Assembly: GCA_964035575.1 (NCBI GenBank)
Contig: OZ037842.1
Coordinates: 806,001 to 870,000, forward strand
Direction: 5' to 3'
Source of the DNA: Rhynchopus sp. YZ270_cl-10
Taxonomy: Eukaryota > Euglenozoa > Diplonemea > Diplonemida > Diplonemidae
Length of the DNA: 64,000 bases
Shown piece after piece: positions 55,127 through 64,000 of the stretch. Positions within the stretch are counted from its first letter, which is position 1; each line of letters starts with the position of its first letter. Below the pieces are notes generated by a model that worked only from the letters and a program-made list of their open reading frames with translations, was not told where the DNA came from and did no database searches. The translations under genes and the position numbers were made by a program.

Positions 55127-56459
55127 AACAAAAAAATTCAAATATTCGCCTTAGAAAAAAGGAAGAAAAAAAAAATGTCTTGAAAATACGCCCAGTGTAC
55201 TAAAAGAAATGAGAAAAAAATAAGAAGTTTCTACTGAAAATGCCTCGGACGGTACAGTAGAAAGGGGTAGGGGAGAGAAGAGAGGGAAAAAACACACGAA
55301 AAAAAAGGGGGGAAATCACCCCCCTTAAAAAAAGGCGAAAAGAAATGCGGACAGAGAAGGGGTAGTGTTTGTTATGTGTTTTTGTGTGTGTATGGTGTTG
55401 TCCTTGGGGTGTTGGAAAAAAGGGGTGAGGGGGGAAGAAGGGTAGAGTTCTAGGGGGAGTTCTAGAAAAGACAGGGAAGGGGGGAGTGTGTAGTGTTGGC
55501 TATCAGTGTTTTTCGCCTATTATTCTAAGGGGGGCGAGTGGTGTTGTTGTTTTTTTTTCAGCAGCAAAATTTTGTTTGGTTTTTTTAATACTATCATGGG
55601 ATAGTAATCACATTTTTTCACAGGATCCTTAAAAGAGCAAATAGAAGCAGCAGCAGCAAAAGAATGTTGACTTGAAATACAAAGCCCTCTCGTGACAGTG
55701 TACCTTGGTACATGACCGGCTTTTCCGGGAGTGGACACCCAACCATGCAGTCCTACATCCATTTCGTGGTTTACATCTAAAGAAAAGAAATGGATGCAAA
55801 GGTGCTAAGTCTTGCAATGATTAGCCACCTTAAAAAAAAATTCTGCTCCATTTTTTTTCTTTTGGTTCTTTTAGATTGAAAACCATTGAGCGATGTGGAC
55901 TCCGAATATTTTGTTTGAAATGTTTGTGGGAGAAAAAAAAACAGGAGGAAAAGAAAAAAATCCAAACAGAAAAGGATAAAAGGGTGTGTTGAAAACACAG
56001 ACACCCAAAAATTTGTTTATTCACTGCTCTGTAACACAGTTCACTTTTTTTTCTTCGACAAAATCGCCAAAGCCCCCACGTTGGGTGGGTAGCTAGGTGA
56101 TCATATTTTTCTTTTCTTTTCTTTTCTTTCTCTTGCAAAAGGGCAGCAAGGGGAACATTTTGACAAATTTAGACAGTCAACAAATTGATAACCTTACAGG
56201 AATGACAAAAAAAACCCTATCATTCAGTTGCATCGACAGTACCCCCACCTGAGGGGTAATATACTCAAAACGCTCCTCAAAGGGGCTGGGATGCTTACAG
56301 ACAGAGACCTCATTTTCCTTTGAACACACCTGTAAAGATTTGCACCTTTTTGGACAAGCAGAATCGAACAGAGATGTCAAGACCACCCTTATTTACTTAT
56401 ATATTACAACCTTTGGCAGATAGATCAAGGAAGACAGCAAAGCGATCATAGCACTTCAT
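55127..56459. other. Spacer between RBR and Tudor-like genes
   Basis: AT-rich with homopolymers. At 55680-55830 lies a compound of recurrent motifs: CCCTCTCGTGACAGTGTACC, then ACCCAACCATGCAGTCCTAC, then a stem-loop at 55793-55830. A close relative of the first two lies at 62785-62850. No gene. Confidence 0.5.
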
Positions 56460-57971
56460 TTAGCTCATGTAAACCGAGTCCATTTCTTCGGCGAGCATCT
56501 CTAAATCGTGTTTGTTTACAACTCCGTTGGAGAGGCGGATGGTAGGGAGGGTGTCGGGGAGGGCAGGTGGGAGGGCGCTGCATGAGGCAATGAATGCAAG
56601 CGTTTTGGTGATCTCAGAGACAGGCTCAGAGGGGAGGCAGACACTGCGGGAGTCTGGCGGGGTTGTAAAGAAAATGAAGTTGATGAGTCCTTGGAACAGC
56701 ACATTACACGCAACACAGACAAGCCCGACACGCAGTACAACCGCAAGCAGTTCCTTCCACATCGCAGCCTCGTCGCCACCACAGAACTTCACAGCAAGCG
56801 ACAGCGCCTCACTCTTCTCCAACCCTCCCAAGTAACCACTGAAGAACGACTCGCTTTTGTTGTCATCATAACGACGTGCCAAGCTCCGTGTTATACCTTG
56901 GAGAACGACCTGCTTCTTATCTCTCCAGATCGGGCTAGAGGAAGACCAGAAATGCCCTATCAACGGTCCCTTCGAATAGAACACAGACGAAGGATGTACG
57001 TTCTCTGCCAGCTCTCCTGTGTTGAAGTGTACAACGTAGCGTCCTGTGGTCGTGTTGAAGCCCTCTACTACTCCGGTGTACCAGCCCTCCCGTGCAGCGT
57101 CCGCTTCGCTGTACCAGACAGCGACGCGGAGGCCGACTTCGGTCTTTTCGTCTGCATTGAGGAGCCAGGGGATGACGTCGATGCCGTCTGCCTGCAGGGG
57201 GACACCGCTGCAGGCTGCCACGGCGGCGACAGAGCGGAGGAAGCGCCCACTCTCACGCCACACGTTCTTGACGTAGAATACCCACTCCCCCGCATTGAGA
57301 GACACCTGGATGCGCCCGCTCTTCGCCTCACCCTGCTCCAAGACAAGCGCCACCTCACGCACAAAGCCCTTCCACGTCCCGTTGCACATATAGCTCAGAC
57401 CCATCGCATCCAAACAGAGAATATGCTTGTCCTCATCAACAACCTCGCAAGAGACCACCGGCTGCAGGCCCATGGCAGTGTAGCATGCGGCCCGTGTGTC
57501 CTGGCACACACTCTCGTGGCTGTGTGTCGATGCAGACGCCCACCAAGCAAACTCACGCGAAGTGCGTCGTGTGGTCTGTGTCGTATCGAAGGGGTCGGTT
57601 CTGCGTGCAGCCTCGCTGATGTCCTTCATATGCAGCATGGCCTGTTTGTGCAGCTCCTTGACTTGGATGCAGCGGACGGAGGAAAGAAAGTCGCTTTTCC
57701 GTTCAGACGGCGCCTGAACGAGCTGCCGGGCACGTCCGATGGCGGAGGTGAAGTTGGAGCCTTCGTTGACAACACGTAGGATCGCATTATAAACTGTTGA
57801 AGACAGCTCTGCTGGGGTCGGTGGGTTCGCAGTCTGCATCACAGTCGCAAAGTCATGGAAGCTCTGGGCCGTCCTCCGCACATCAATAGAGAGACAGTTC
57901 TGTGGGTCACACATCACCGTCATCAAAACGTTTGTGTCCATTGCTTCGGTTCTGCGGGACACTTCTTCCAT
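56460..57971 (-). CDS. Tudor-like domain protein, otherwise unrecognised
   Basis: 503 residues, single exon. The N-terminal half is helical and unfamiliar. A WWA segment at about 143-145 is followed by a mixed alpha/beta region with a Gly-Trp core (CNGTWKGFVREV, NAGEWVFYVKNVWRE). Residues 279-332 (VGLRVAVWYSEAD, GWYTGVVEGFN, RYVVHFNTGELAENV) have the five-strand pattern and aromatic positions of a Tudor/Agenet-type domain, which often binds methylated lysine or arginine. A Trp- and Lys-rich linker and a hydrophobic stretch (VLRVGLVCVACNVLFQGLI, about 411-430), which could be a membrane helix or a buried core helix, follow. No enzyme motif. The role may be chromatin or RNP binding. Confidence 0.7.
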   Translation of the reverse strand: MEEVSRRTEAMDTNVLMTVMCDPQNCLSIDVRRTAQSFHDFATVMQTANPPTPAELSSTVYNAILRVVNEGSNFTSAIGRARQLVQAPSERKSDFLSSVRCIQVKELHKQAMLHMKDISEAARRTDPFDTTQTTRRTSREFAWWASASTHSHESVCQDTRAACYTAMGLQPVVSCEVVDEDKHILCLDAMGLSYMCNGTWKGFVREVALVLEQGEAKSGRIQVSLNAGEWVFYVKNVWRESGRFLRSVAAVAACSGVPLQADGIDVIPWLLNADEKTEVGLRVAVWYSEADAAREGWYTGVVEGFNTTTGRYVVHFNTGELAENVHPSSVFYSKGPLIGHFWSSSSPIWRDKKQVVLQGITRSLARRYDDNKSESFFSGYLGGLEKSEALSLAVKFCGGDEAAMWKELLAVVLRVGLVCVACNVLFQGLINFIFFTTPPDSRSVCLPSEPVSEITKTLAFIASCSALPPALPDTLPTIRLSNGVVNKHDLEMLAEEMDSVYMS

Positions 57972-58096
57972 CGCAGCGCCCTTCTCACGACCATCACTTG
58001 GAGTGTGTACAATCTTTTTTAATTTTTCCTTTTTGGTGAGGTAGGTGCTGAATTTCCGAAGGAAGAGGATTTCTTCAAAACAATATCTTTTTTTAA

Positions 58097-59406
58097 CCCT
58101 ATCAGTCCGGGAGTCACTCTGACTTTGCTAATGGCGCCAATATTTGAACGGGTTTCTACTTGGATTTTTTGATCGACTTTTTGAAAAAATGTGGCGAATC
58201 TTTCAAATAAAAAGCAAAATCGAGAACATTCTCACATCAGAATCCCAATGGATGTCACCGGCCTCGCCTCCTACCTCTATCAGAAGCGAAGTACGAATGA
58301 TTAGTACTCTCACTATTTCTATTACGAGACATTTTAAGGGTGAGAAAACAACCACAAAATGACGTCTCCTACAACGCACATATGTGCGGTGTACAACTCA
58401 TTGACCAGCATGGCGCGTGCAACAAGGATGTTCAAGGCGCCGCGTGGATCCACAAGCTCTTCTGGTTCCTCTTTAATTATTAAGACCTCAGCCCAGCCTT
58501 CGTCCTTCACAACTCTGCTGAAACGTTGACAGTTTTTTAAAACGAGATTGGCTGAAGTGATCAGGGGATAACACCTTTGTGCAGAGAAGATCATCCGAGA
58601 CCTCCCGCTCGACTCACAAACTGAAAACAAGTGACCACAGGCCGGTACGAGTAAGGATAAACAAGACTGCAAGCAGCACCTTGAAGTGGGGGTCAGGAAG
58701 AGAACTAAAAGTTGTTTGCAAGGGGTGCAGTGCACACCTCTGCGTGGACTGTTTTGAGTACGTCGACTGTGAATCAGAAGAAACCGAACAAGGAGAAAAA
58801 AAGGGGAAAAGTGGGGTTTCCCTACTGTATGTGCTAAAAAGTGTGTATTAGTGAACAGGAGAGACGTGCGTTTCAAGTTGCAACATTTTGGACTTTTTTT
58901 TTTACTTGGTATTTACTGAGGAATTTCACTCTCGTCTCTTTAGCGTTGCCGCAGCAGTGTGGCCGCTCATTTTGTTCTATCGAGAGTAAACCCGGAACCG
59001 TGTCCCGGTTGGTGCCGTTTTTCACGTCTAGGACGTGCGGGTTGCCGATATTCGGAGATCAGCTGGTCGGTGTGTTCGCTTGTTGTTTTCTTTCTGGTAG
59101 TAAAATTTAGTTATTTTTTGGCTTTGCTTTTTTTTGATAAATTGTTGTAGTGTAGTTGCCTCGGTTGTGTTGCCACAGTTGTGCAATCTCCACTTTTTTC
59201 TTTTTTTGTAAGTATAGCCGTGAAGTTCGCTGCCTGATATGGTATTCAAGTTCTGTCGTTTTCTTCGATCTTTTTTTCGTATGAAAAGATTTTGCTCAAA
59301 ATCTTTCCATTGCGGCCAGGTACGATCAAAAAGTCGAAAATTTTCCTACTTTACTGGTCGAGAGCGAAACCCCCAAAAAATTGGGGACTCTCTCGGACTG
59401 ATAGGG
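58097..59406 (+). mobile_element. piggyBac-like DNA transposon remnant
   Basis: The left end is TTAA followed by CCCTATCAGTCCGGGAGTC; the right end is GACTCTCTCGGACTGATAGGG followed by TTAC. The 15-19-bp inverted ends starting with CCC and the TTAA target (now TTAC at one side) are the hallmarks of piggyBac. At 1310 bp it is much shorter than a full element, so most of the transposase gene is gone. A C-terminal transposase fragment remains at 58579-58851. Confidence 0.8.
58579..58851 (+). pseudogene. piggyBac transposase C-terminal fragment
   Basis: A plus-strand frame contains SDHRPVRV followed by VCKGCSAHLCVDCFEY, the spacing C-x2-C-x5-C-x2-CF of the cysteine-rich domain that closes piggyBac transposases. 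The DDD catalytic core is absent; upstream sequence within the element reads only a few short segments. It is therefore a relic. A minus-strand frame overlapping it (to 58334) is judged a shadow. Confidence 0.6.
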
Positions 59407-59490
59407 TTACTACAATTCGTTTGCGTTTCGTGTTAACAATATCCCCCTTAGATCTAATAGTTTACCCCACCCTCCCAATCGACCGCAGAA

Positions 59491-61149
59491 TTATACAGGA
59501 CACACATGGGTGCCTAGAAACCCGATTATGTCTGCCCTTCCGGGGCAGCCACTGCTGATGATGACATTGTTAGAGTTTGTCATTGGGCAGGTGGGTGGGT
59601 GGAGGAGCTTGGCGTGGACGGGACAGAGGTAGTGATGGGAGTCGCAGGACTGCGCGAAGAGGGGGTATGTGAAGGCAAAGGTGTTGTGGTGGTGCCAACG
59701 TGGTGAGGGGAGGTGCTTGCGAGCACAGGCATTTGCGGCAGCGATTTTTTCGTTGGTACGCATATCACCATGACGCCAGGTCTTTCCACCATATGAATAC
59801 GCAGGTGTAGCACGCCACACCCACACCACCCCCGCATCTTCAAACAACCCCAGCCTCTCCATCGTCTCACCCAACCTCGCTACACGACCACAATACTCAG
59901 TCAGCCCCACATCACGAAGATCCCACGACCCATAGTTCATCGCCACTACCCTCATCTCCTCACTCCGATTCCTCAACAATGCCGACAACTGCCCCAACTG
60001 ATGCTCTGTATGTGTCCACCCTTCACGCATCTGCGTTGGCAACTTTGTCCCCTTCACTTTATAGGTCGCCCGCATGCTTTCCCCACGGATGTACGACACC
60101 CTCCCTCTTGTACACGGCGACAACACTCCATCAGAAACAGTCAACGGAGGGACATCCAACCCCTGCGCTACAGATAGCACATCCGTCCATCCTCTCATAT
60201 GACTGTCCCCTACAAGGATAAGATGTCCCATTTCGAGGCATTCTGGGAGGTTTACTGTGGGTTCTGGTGTGCTGGAGACCCATTTTGTGGTGTCATCAGT
60301 TTGGATGTAGTGACCTACGGAGTAGCTTTCTGTCGAGCCTGGGTCTTCTACCGCAACGCGGACGGTGCGAGATGGGTAGGAGATGTTCTCATATTGCTTG
60401 GAGACGAAGGAGTGTGGATCGCCGCCTTCGCCTCCTATGTGTGCAAGAGTAAGCTGCAAGGTGTAGTCGCCACCGTGCGGGATACGTGAACTGCTCATGC
60501 TGTAGACGTGGTCTGTACCAGAGGCCAGCGTTTCGCCCCGTTTCGGAAAAACACGGCAAACAATCACCTCCCCCCCAGGCCCAATCAGACGACACTCAAA
60601 CCACAACCTCTCACCCCTCGTATCCATCCCCACAGACACTGTCGTTGAGAACGGAGGGTCCAACCCCTTCAGCTCCTCTGTCTGCGCGACATTGCGGAGT
60701 CGCTTCATTTCCAGCAATTTTGCGCTTTCAATCGACGGTATCTGAAGCAGAATATCCCCATCTCGGACACGATTCGTGACAACAGGGGGGATATAGATTG
60801 TTCCGAGATTTTCTATGGGGGATCCTTTGAGGGAAACGGCCTGGGCAGTGGGAGAGGGTCTTCGCGAAGAGCGGTTGTAGGCTAAGCGGCCGCCGGTGAG
60901 GAAGAGTGCGAGGACCCAGAGCTGGAAGGCGCAGATTAGCCATTTCCTCTTGGGGTGGTGGTGATGGTGCACGGTGTGCGAATGCCCTGAGTTCGATCGG
61001 TGTACCGGCTGCTGTGGGGAGGAGACAAGTGCGCCAGTTGCACCAGAGCCATTCAACGCAGTATCCGCCTTCTCTACCTTCAATTCCTCATCCATCTCAT
61101 GAGTGTGCGTTCTCCCCAGCTGGCAAAACGAGGACTTTCGATCGCCCAT
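59491..61149 (-). CDS. Membrane-anchored SGNH / PC-esterase-like protein
   Basis: 552 residues. A 70-residue cytosolic N-terminus (His-rich, then PKRK) precedes one transmembrane helix at 70-89 (WLICAFQLWVLALFLTGGRL), giving a type II membrane topology. Residues about 165-270 look like an Ig- or filamin-type beta domain. The C-terminal domain has SGNH-hydrolase blocks: GDSH at 314-317 (nucleophile Ser316), MNYGSWDLRD at 404-413 and CDSHHYLCP at 502-510 with candidate catalytic Asp503 and His506. This order matches the PC-esterase group (NXPE, CASD1 and plant TBL proteins), which O-acetylate or de-acetylate glycans in the Golgi. I infer a glycan-modifying Golgi enzyme. Single exon. Confidence 0.8.
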   Translation of the reverse strand: MGDRKSSFCQLGRTHTHEMDEELKVEKADTALNGSGATGALVSSPQQPVHRSNSGHSHTVHHHHHPKRKWLICAFQLWVLALFLTGGRLAYNRSSRRPSPTAQAVSLKGSPIENLGTIYIPPVVTNRVRDGDILLQIPSIESAKLLEMKRLRNVAQTEELKGLDPPFSTTVSVGMDTRGERLWFECRLIGPGGEVIVCRVFPKRGETLASGTDHVYSMSSSRIPHGGDYTLQLTLAHIGGEGGDPHSFVSKQYENISYPSRTVRVAVEDPGSTESYSVGHYIQTDDTTKWVSSTPEPTVNLPECLEMGHLILVGDSHMRGWTDVLSVAQGLDVPPLTVSDGVLSPCTRGRVSYIRGESMRATYKVKGTKLPTQMREGWTHTEHQLGQLSALLRNRSEEMRVVAMNYGSWDLRDVGLTEYCGRVARLGETMERLGLFEDAGVVWVWRATPAYSYGGKTWRHGDMRTNEKIAAANACARKHLPSPRWHHHNTFAFTYPLFAQSCDSHHYLCPVHAKLLHPPTCPMTNSNNVIISSGCPGRADIIGFLGTHVCPV

Positions 61150-62414
61150 TAGTTAATAAACAAAAAAAAATATGTCCTTTTTATTTAAAATGCAGAAGAG
61201 AGAGATTAAGTAAAAAAGAAAAGAATAACGCGCTACTGCATGTTATGGATAAATGTTAAATGTCAACCGACAACTAAAAAATGAGGTGTATATTCTGAAT
61301 GTTGTGTTCAAGAAAAAAGAGTGTGGGGAAGAGTGGAAAGAAACATTTGTAAAGATGAACCACTTCCATCACTGTGCGGCGGTCACCCAAATGCGGATAC
61401 GGCGGGGAATTGGAACTCCTCAAATGTTAAGATACATTCCGAGAGTCCCTTTCCTGGCAGGCACATGCCACCTGGTATCCACTAGTAGCCCTACTAATAT
61501 GCTACCAGCCTAGTAGTGTTTAGCAAACCCGCAACCGTTACGACTAGTAGTTCCACTGGTGTAGTCTCCTGACTAACCCTATAGACGAGCCCACGGTCCC
61601 GAAAATGGACGGTGCTCAAGCGACCCACCCATAGTCGGCCGTGCTCCGGTATTGAAAAGCCGTGGCATGCGTAGGAGCATCAAATCACCCTCCCTACACC
61701 ATTGGTTTGATGCAGCTGCCGTGCGGACAGTCTCCACCACCGACAAAAATTCTCCAATTTTAATGGAACAACCAAAGTGCTAAGCACGACGAGACACAGT
61801 AAAAGGGGGGATGGCAGTACATTTTTTTTTGGGGGAAAAACAATTCTACTGGGAATGGGGGGCACAGAGAGAGGGAAAGAACCAAAAAAAAATTTTTAGA
61901 ATTTGTTCATCGTTATTTTCCTTCACACCCTGAAAATAGAATTCACAAAAACCTCTTTTTTTTTGCCTCTCACACAGCCCAGGGTCATGGAATATCGAAA
62001 CCCAATATGGGAACACATTTCCGAAAAAAAAAAGATAAATGGTGCTCCGGGAGGGGTCGATATTGACAGGTAACCGACAGGTCGTTGACCGACTTCCGAA
62101 AGCACCAATAAAGCATAAAGTTGAAAAAGCACAAATGCCTCCAGGGACATAAATACTATGTTCTCCGCAAAGCGGAGGAGGGGGGGAAACAGAGCAAAAA
62201 TCTACATTTGCTTTTTACACTCAAAACTGGAAGATTCTAAAGGGATGGGTATTTTTTTTAATAACAAAAGGTCATCCACTTGGGCAGATAAACCTTTTCT
62301 AATTTTTTGAAAAAGCCTTGCGGAAAGCAATTGGTTTGTTTTTTTTGGCATTTTTTTTTATTGGAAAAAGTCTAAACTCTAGTTCCTTTTTTCTTTTTGG
62401 TCCCTCCCAACATT
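61150..62414. other. Spacer between TM-protein and esterase genes
   Basis: No gene found. Moderate-GC stretch at 61.4-61.7 kb contains CTAGTAG/CTACTAG short palindromes. The remainder is AT-rich. Confidence 0.5.
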
Positions 62415-62699
62415 TTAAATACAGCTGTCAGCAGAGATCGGCAGAGGTGGAGCTTGCTCTGGGGAATGTCTGCCTTCTGCGGCGTGGTGCTCATCTGGCT
62501 GGGTCTCCTCATCTTCTTCTGCCGAAGGAGCGCGGGAGCCCATCTCCATAGCATCGATGGCCGCAATGTCGTCCCACGAAGCACCTGTAGACCCCTTATG
62601 CGTGATCTTGTACGCCACGAAGACAGCACCAATGATAGCAAACATCAAGACCGCTCCTGCAACGCAGTACTGCCAGATGGGGAGATCGGTGACATCCAT
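62415..62699 (-). CDS. Small single-pass membrane protein
   Basis: 94 residues from the ATG at 62699 (MDVTDLPIWQ). A short polar N-terminus precedes one helix at about 11-32 (YCVAGAVLMFAIIGAVFVAY), followed by KITHK, which by the positive-inside rule puts the C-terminus in the cytosol. The tail is acidic (PSAEEDEETQPDE) and Pro-rich. The frame is open further upstream but that part is intron- or leader-like. No family recognised. It could be a type III membrane protein or a subunit of a larger complex. Confidence 0.6.
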   Translation of the reverse strand: MDVTDLPIWQYCVAGAVLMFAIIGAVFVAYKITHKGSTGASWDDIAAIDAMEMGSRAPSAEEDEETQPDEHHAAEGRHSPEQAPPLPISADSCI

Positions 62700-64000
62700 G
62701 TTGGAGGTGTAGTTATTAGGGGGAGGGAAAGAATAAATCTGGAGTTGAAATATCACAAAAAAAATAAAACCTTGAAAACACAACAGCCCGCTCACGACAG
62801 TGTACCGGGGTGGACACCCAACTATGCAGTCCTACATCCATTTTGAGGTTCGCATCTCAAAAAAAATGGTAGTTGGAAGTGCAAACACTTGTATAGACGA
62901 CCCGGAAAGCAACTCCTGTAGCAACAGTACTGTGTGGACGGTGCTGTTGCTTCAATTACTCCCTTTTGGGAATAAAGGTGGGCTCGGTTTTCTACCCATT
63001 CGAAGTGAGAGCTTTGCGTTTGTCTTTGCTGAGTGCAATCTCCCCTTTTCTCTTTTGCGCTCAGGAAGCGTTATCCGGACCATACTCCCGCGGTGAACAC
63101 TGTGGTTCAAAAGGCCCTCACTCCGTTGTCATACAACTGACAGTGAATGGACAGCTATTCGAAACGGACGACGTTCAGCGAGGTTTATACAGAGAGCGGC
63201 AGTGGGAATGAGACTGACGACAACACAGGAGGATAGTCACACCTCGGCTCTGAAGCTGACAAAGTAAAAAAGGTATGACCGAGGTATGGGACAAATGAGG
63301 AGGCTCCACAGTTGAGAGCATCTTGGATGCTCTTACGTTGAAGTGGGGGCTAAAAAAATAGGTTTCTTTCTTTTTATCTACGGTACAAAAAGTATTTCAA
63401 CATTGTCCATGGCTTCATAAATATATTGAATATCGTCAATATATTGATTTGGTGATGAATATTATTGATTGAATATTGAAAGTGTCAATAATATTGACTG
63501 AAAACTGTCAATATTTCAATAATATTGAAATATTGAGGAGGCACGGCACTTTTGTGGAATTTTGTGGAATTTTGTGGAATTTCAAAAACTCGACTTCTAC
63601 TTTTTCCCCTTATAAAAAATTCCACAAAATTCCACAAAATTCCACAAAAGTGCCGTGCCTCTTTCAAGAAAAAAAAATTTTTTTTTCGACATCACAAAAT
63701 TTTTCCCACACAGGCTTCGCGCTAACTTTTGGAAAAAAATCTGAAAAATCGTGTTTCGGGACCAAAAAAACGCACCTCAAATAGTTGTGCGTCAGGGGGT
63801 GAAAAAACAGTGTTTTGTGGCATTTCCGAGCCAATCCCGCGCTGTGGTGGGGCATATTCGGGAAAATGGACAAAATTTTAGTGACTTAAATTTTCACAAA
63901 ATATGAACCCATACTCTTAAACAAGTGGGGTGGCCCGGGGGCACGGCGTTTTTTTTTTTCAAAAATAAAAAAAATAAAAAAAAAAAAATCACAAAAAATC
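62700..64000. other. Right-edge spacer
   Basis: Starts with the recurrent motif GACAGTGTACC...ACCCAACTATGCAGTCC (62785-62850), then moderate-GC sequence to 63.3 kb with no convincing gene. From 63.4 kb it is very AT-rich, with ATATTGA-type short repeats (63410-63535), the fold-back at 63538-63661, and an A-rich end. Confidence 0.5.
63538..63661. repeat. Fold-back with triplicated TGTGGAATTT arms
   Basis: Arms of about 45 nt: GAGGCACGGCACTTTTG followed by three TGGAATTTTG units on the left, and the exact complement at the right, around a 35-bp centre. Perfect symmetry suggests recent origin. Confidence 0.88.

Noticed and set aside
58334-58876. Minus-strand 180-residue frame
   Set aside because: Overlaps the piggyBac transposase tail on the opposite strand, whose cysteine pattern is diagnostic.

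Overview
The window is nuclear DNA from a eukaryotic microbe, probably a flagellated and aerobic protist. The genes are eukaryotic: RBX1, PDCD5, an RBR ubiquitin ligase, a cyclic-nucleotide-gated channel, and TTC12, a dynein-arm assembly factor that implies motile cilia. An MMADHC-like B12 trafficking protein suggests cobalamin use. Introns are few, with GT(A/T-rich)-AG borders of the GTATG/GTATA type. Every gene I can support lies on the minus strand across all 64 kb. Such one-way gene arrays are typical of Euglenozoa and also occur in dinoflagellates. A diplonemid- or euglenid-like source is my best inference, but the sequence does not prove it.

Layout from left to right. At 1-1359 is a split gene that runs off the left edge. 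At 2081-3040 is a secreted cysteine-rich protein, inside a 2.4-kb segment that recurs at 41.1-43.4 kb. At 4603-5499 is a ubiquitin-like/leucine-rich-repeat protein. A repeat-bearing gap follows to 9.7 kb. Then come the ion channel (9694-11805), TTC12 (12915-15557) and PDCD5 (16399-17278). The stretch 17.3-28.7 kb has no recognisable gene and is filled with fold-back elements, small transposons and a 1.3-kb palindrome. At 28685-34466 is a large HSP70-like/PDZ protein with a long Ser/Pro-rich tail. RBX1 lies at 35453-36085. At 37106-40981 is a 1291-residue multi-enzyme protein that looks like an RNA-end repair machine: MJ1316 domain, EEP nuclease with an embedded polynucleotide kinase, 2H phosphoesterase and primase-like polymerase. 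The second cysteine-rich copy, an MMADHC-like gene, a large disordered protein, an RBR E3 ligase, a Tudor-like protein, a piggyBac-like relic, a membrane-anchored SGNH/PC-esterase-like protein and a small membrane protein complete the window.

The genes do not form one pathway. RBX1 and the RBR protein are both ubiquitin ligase parts, and TTC12 points to the axoneme. The most unusual items are the RNA-repair fusion protein and a short stem-loop (loop CACGAGAG in the transcript sense) that recurs at least fifteen times, nearly always in the sense of the genes. Two copies lie inside well-supported introns, a short distance upstream of the 3' splice site. Coding DNA is GC-rich, while spacers are AT-rich with many homopolymer runs, so small length errors in the spacers are possible.
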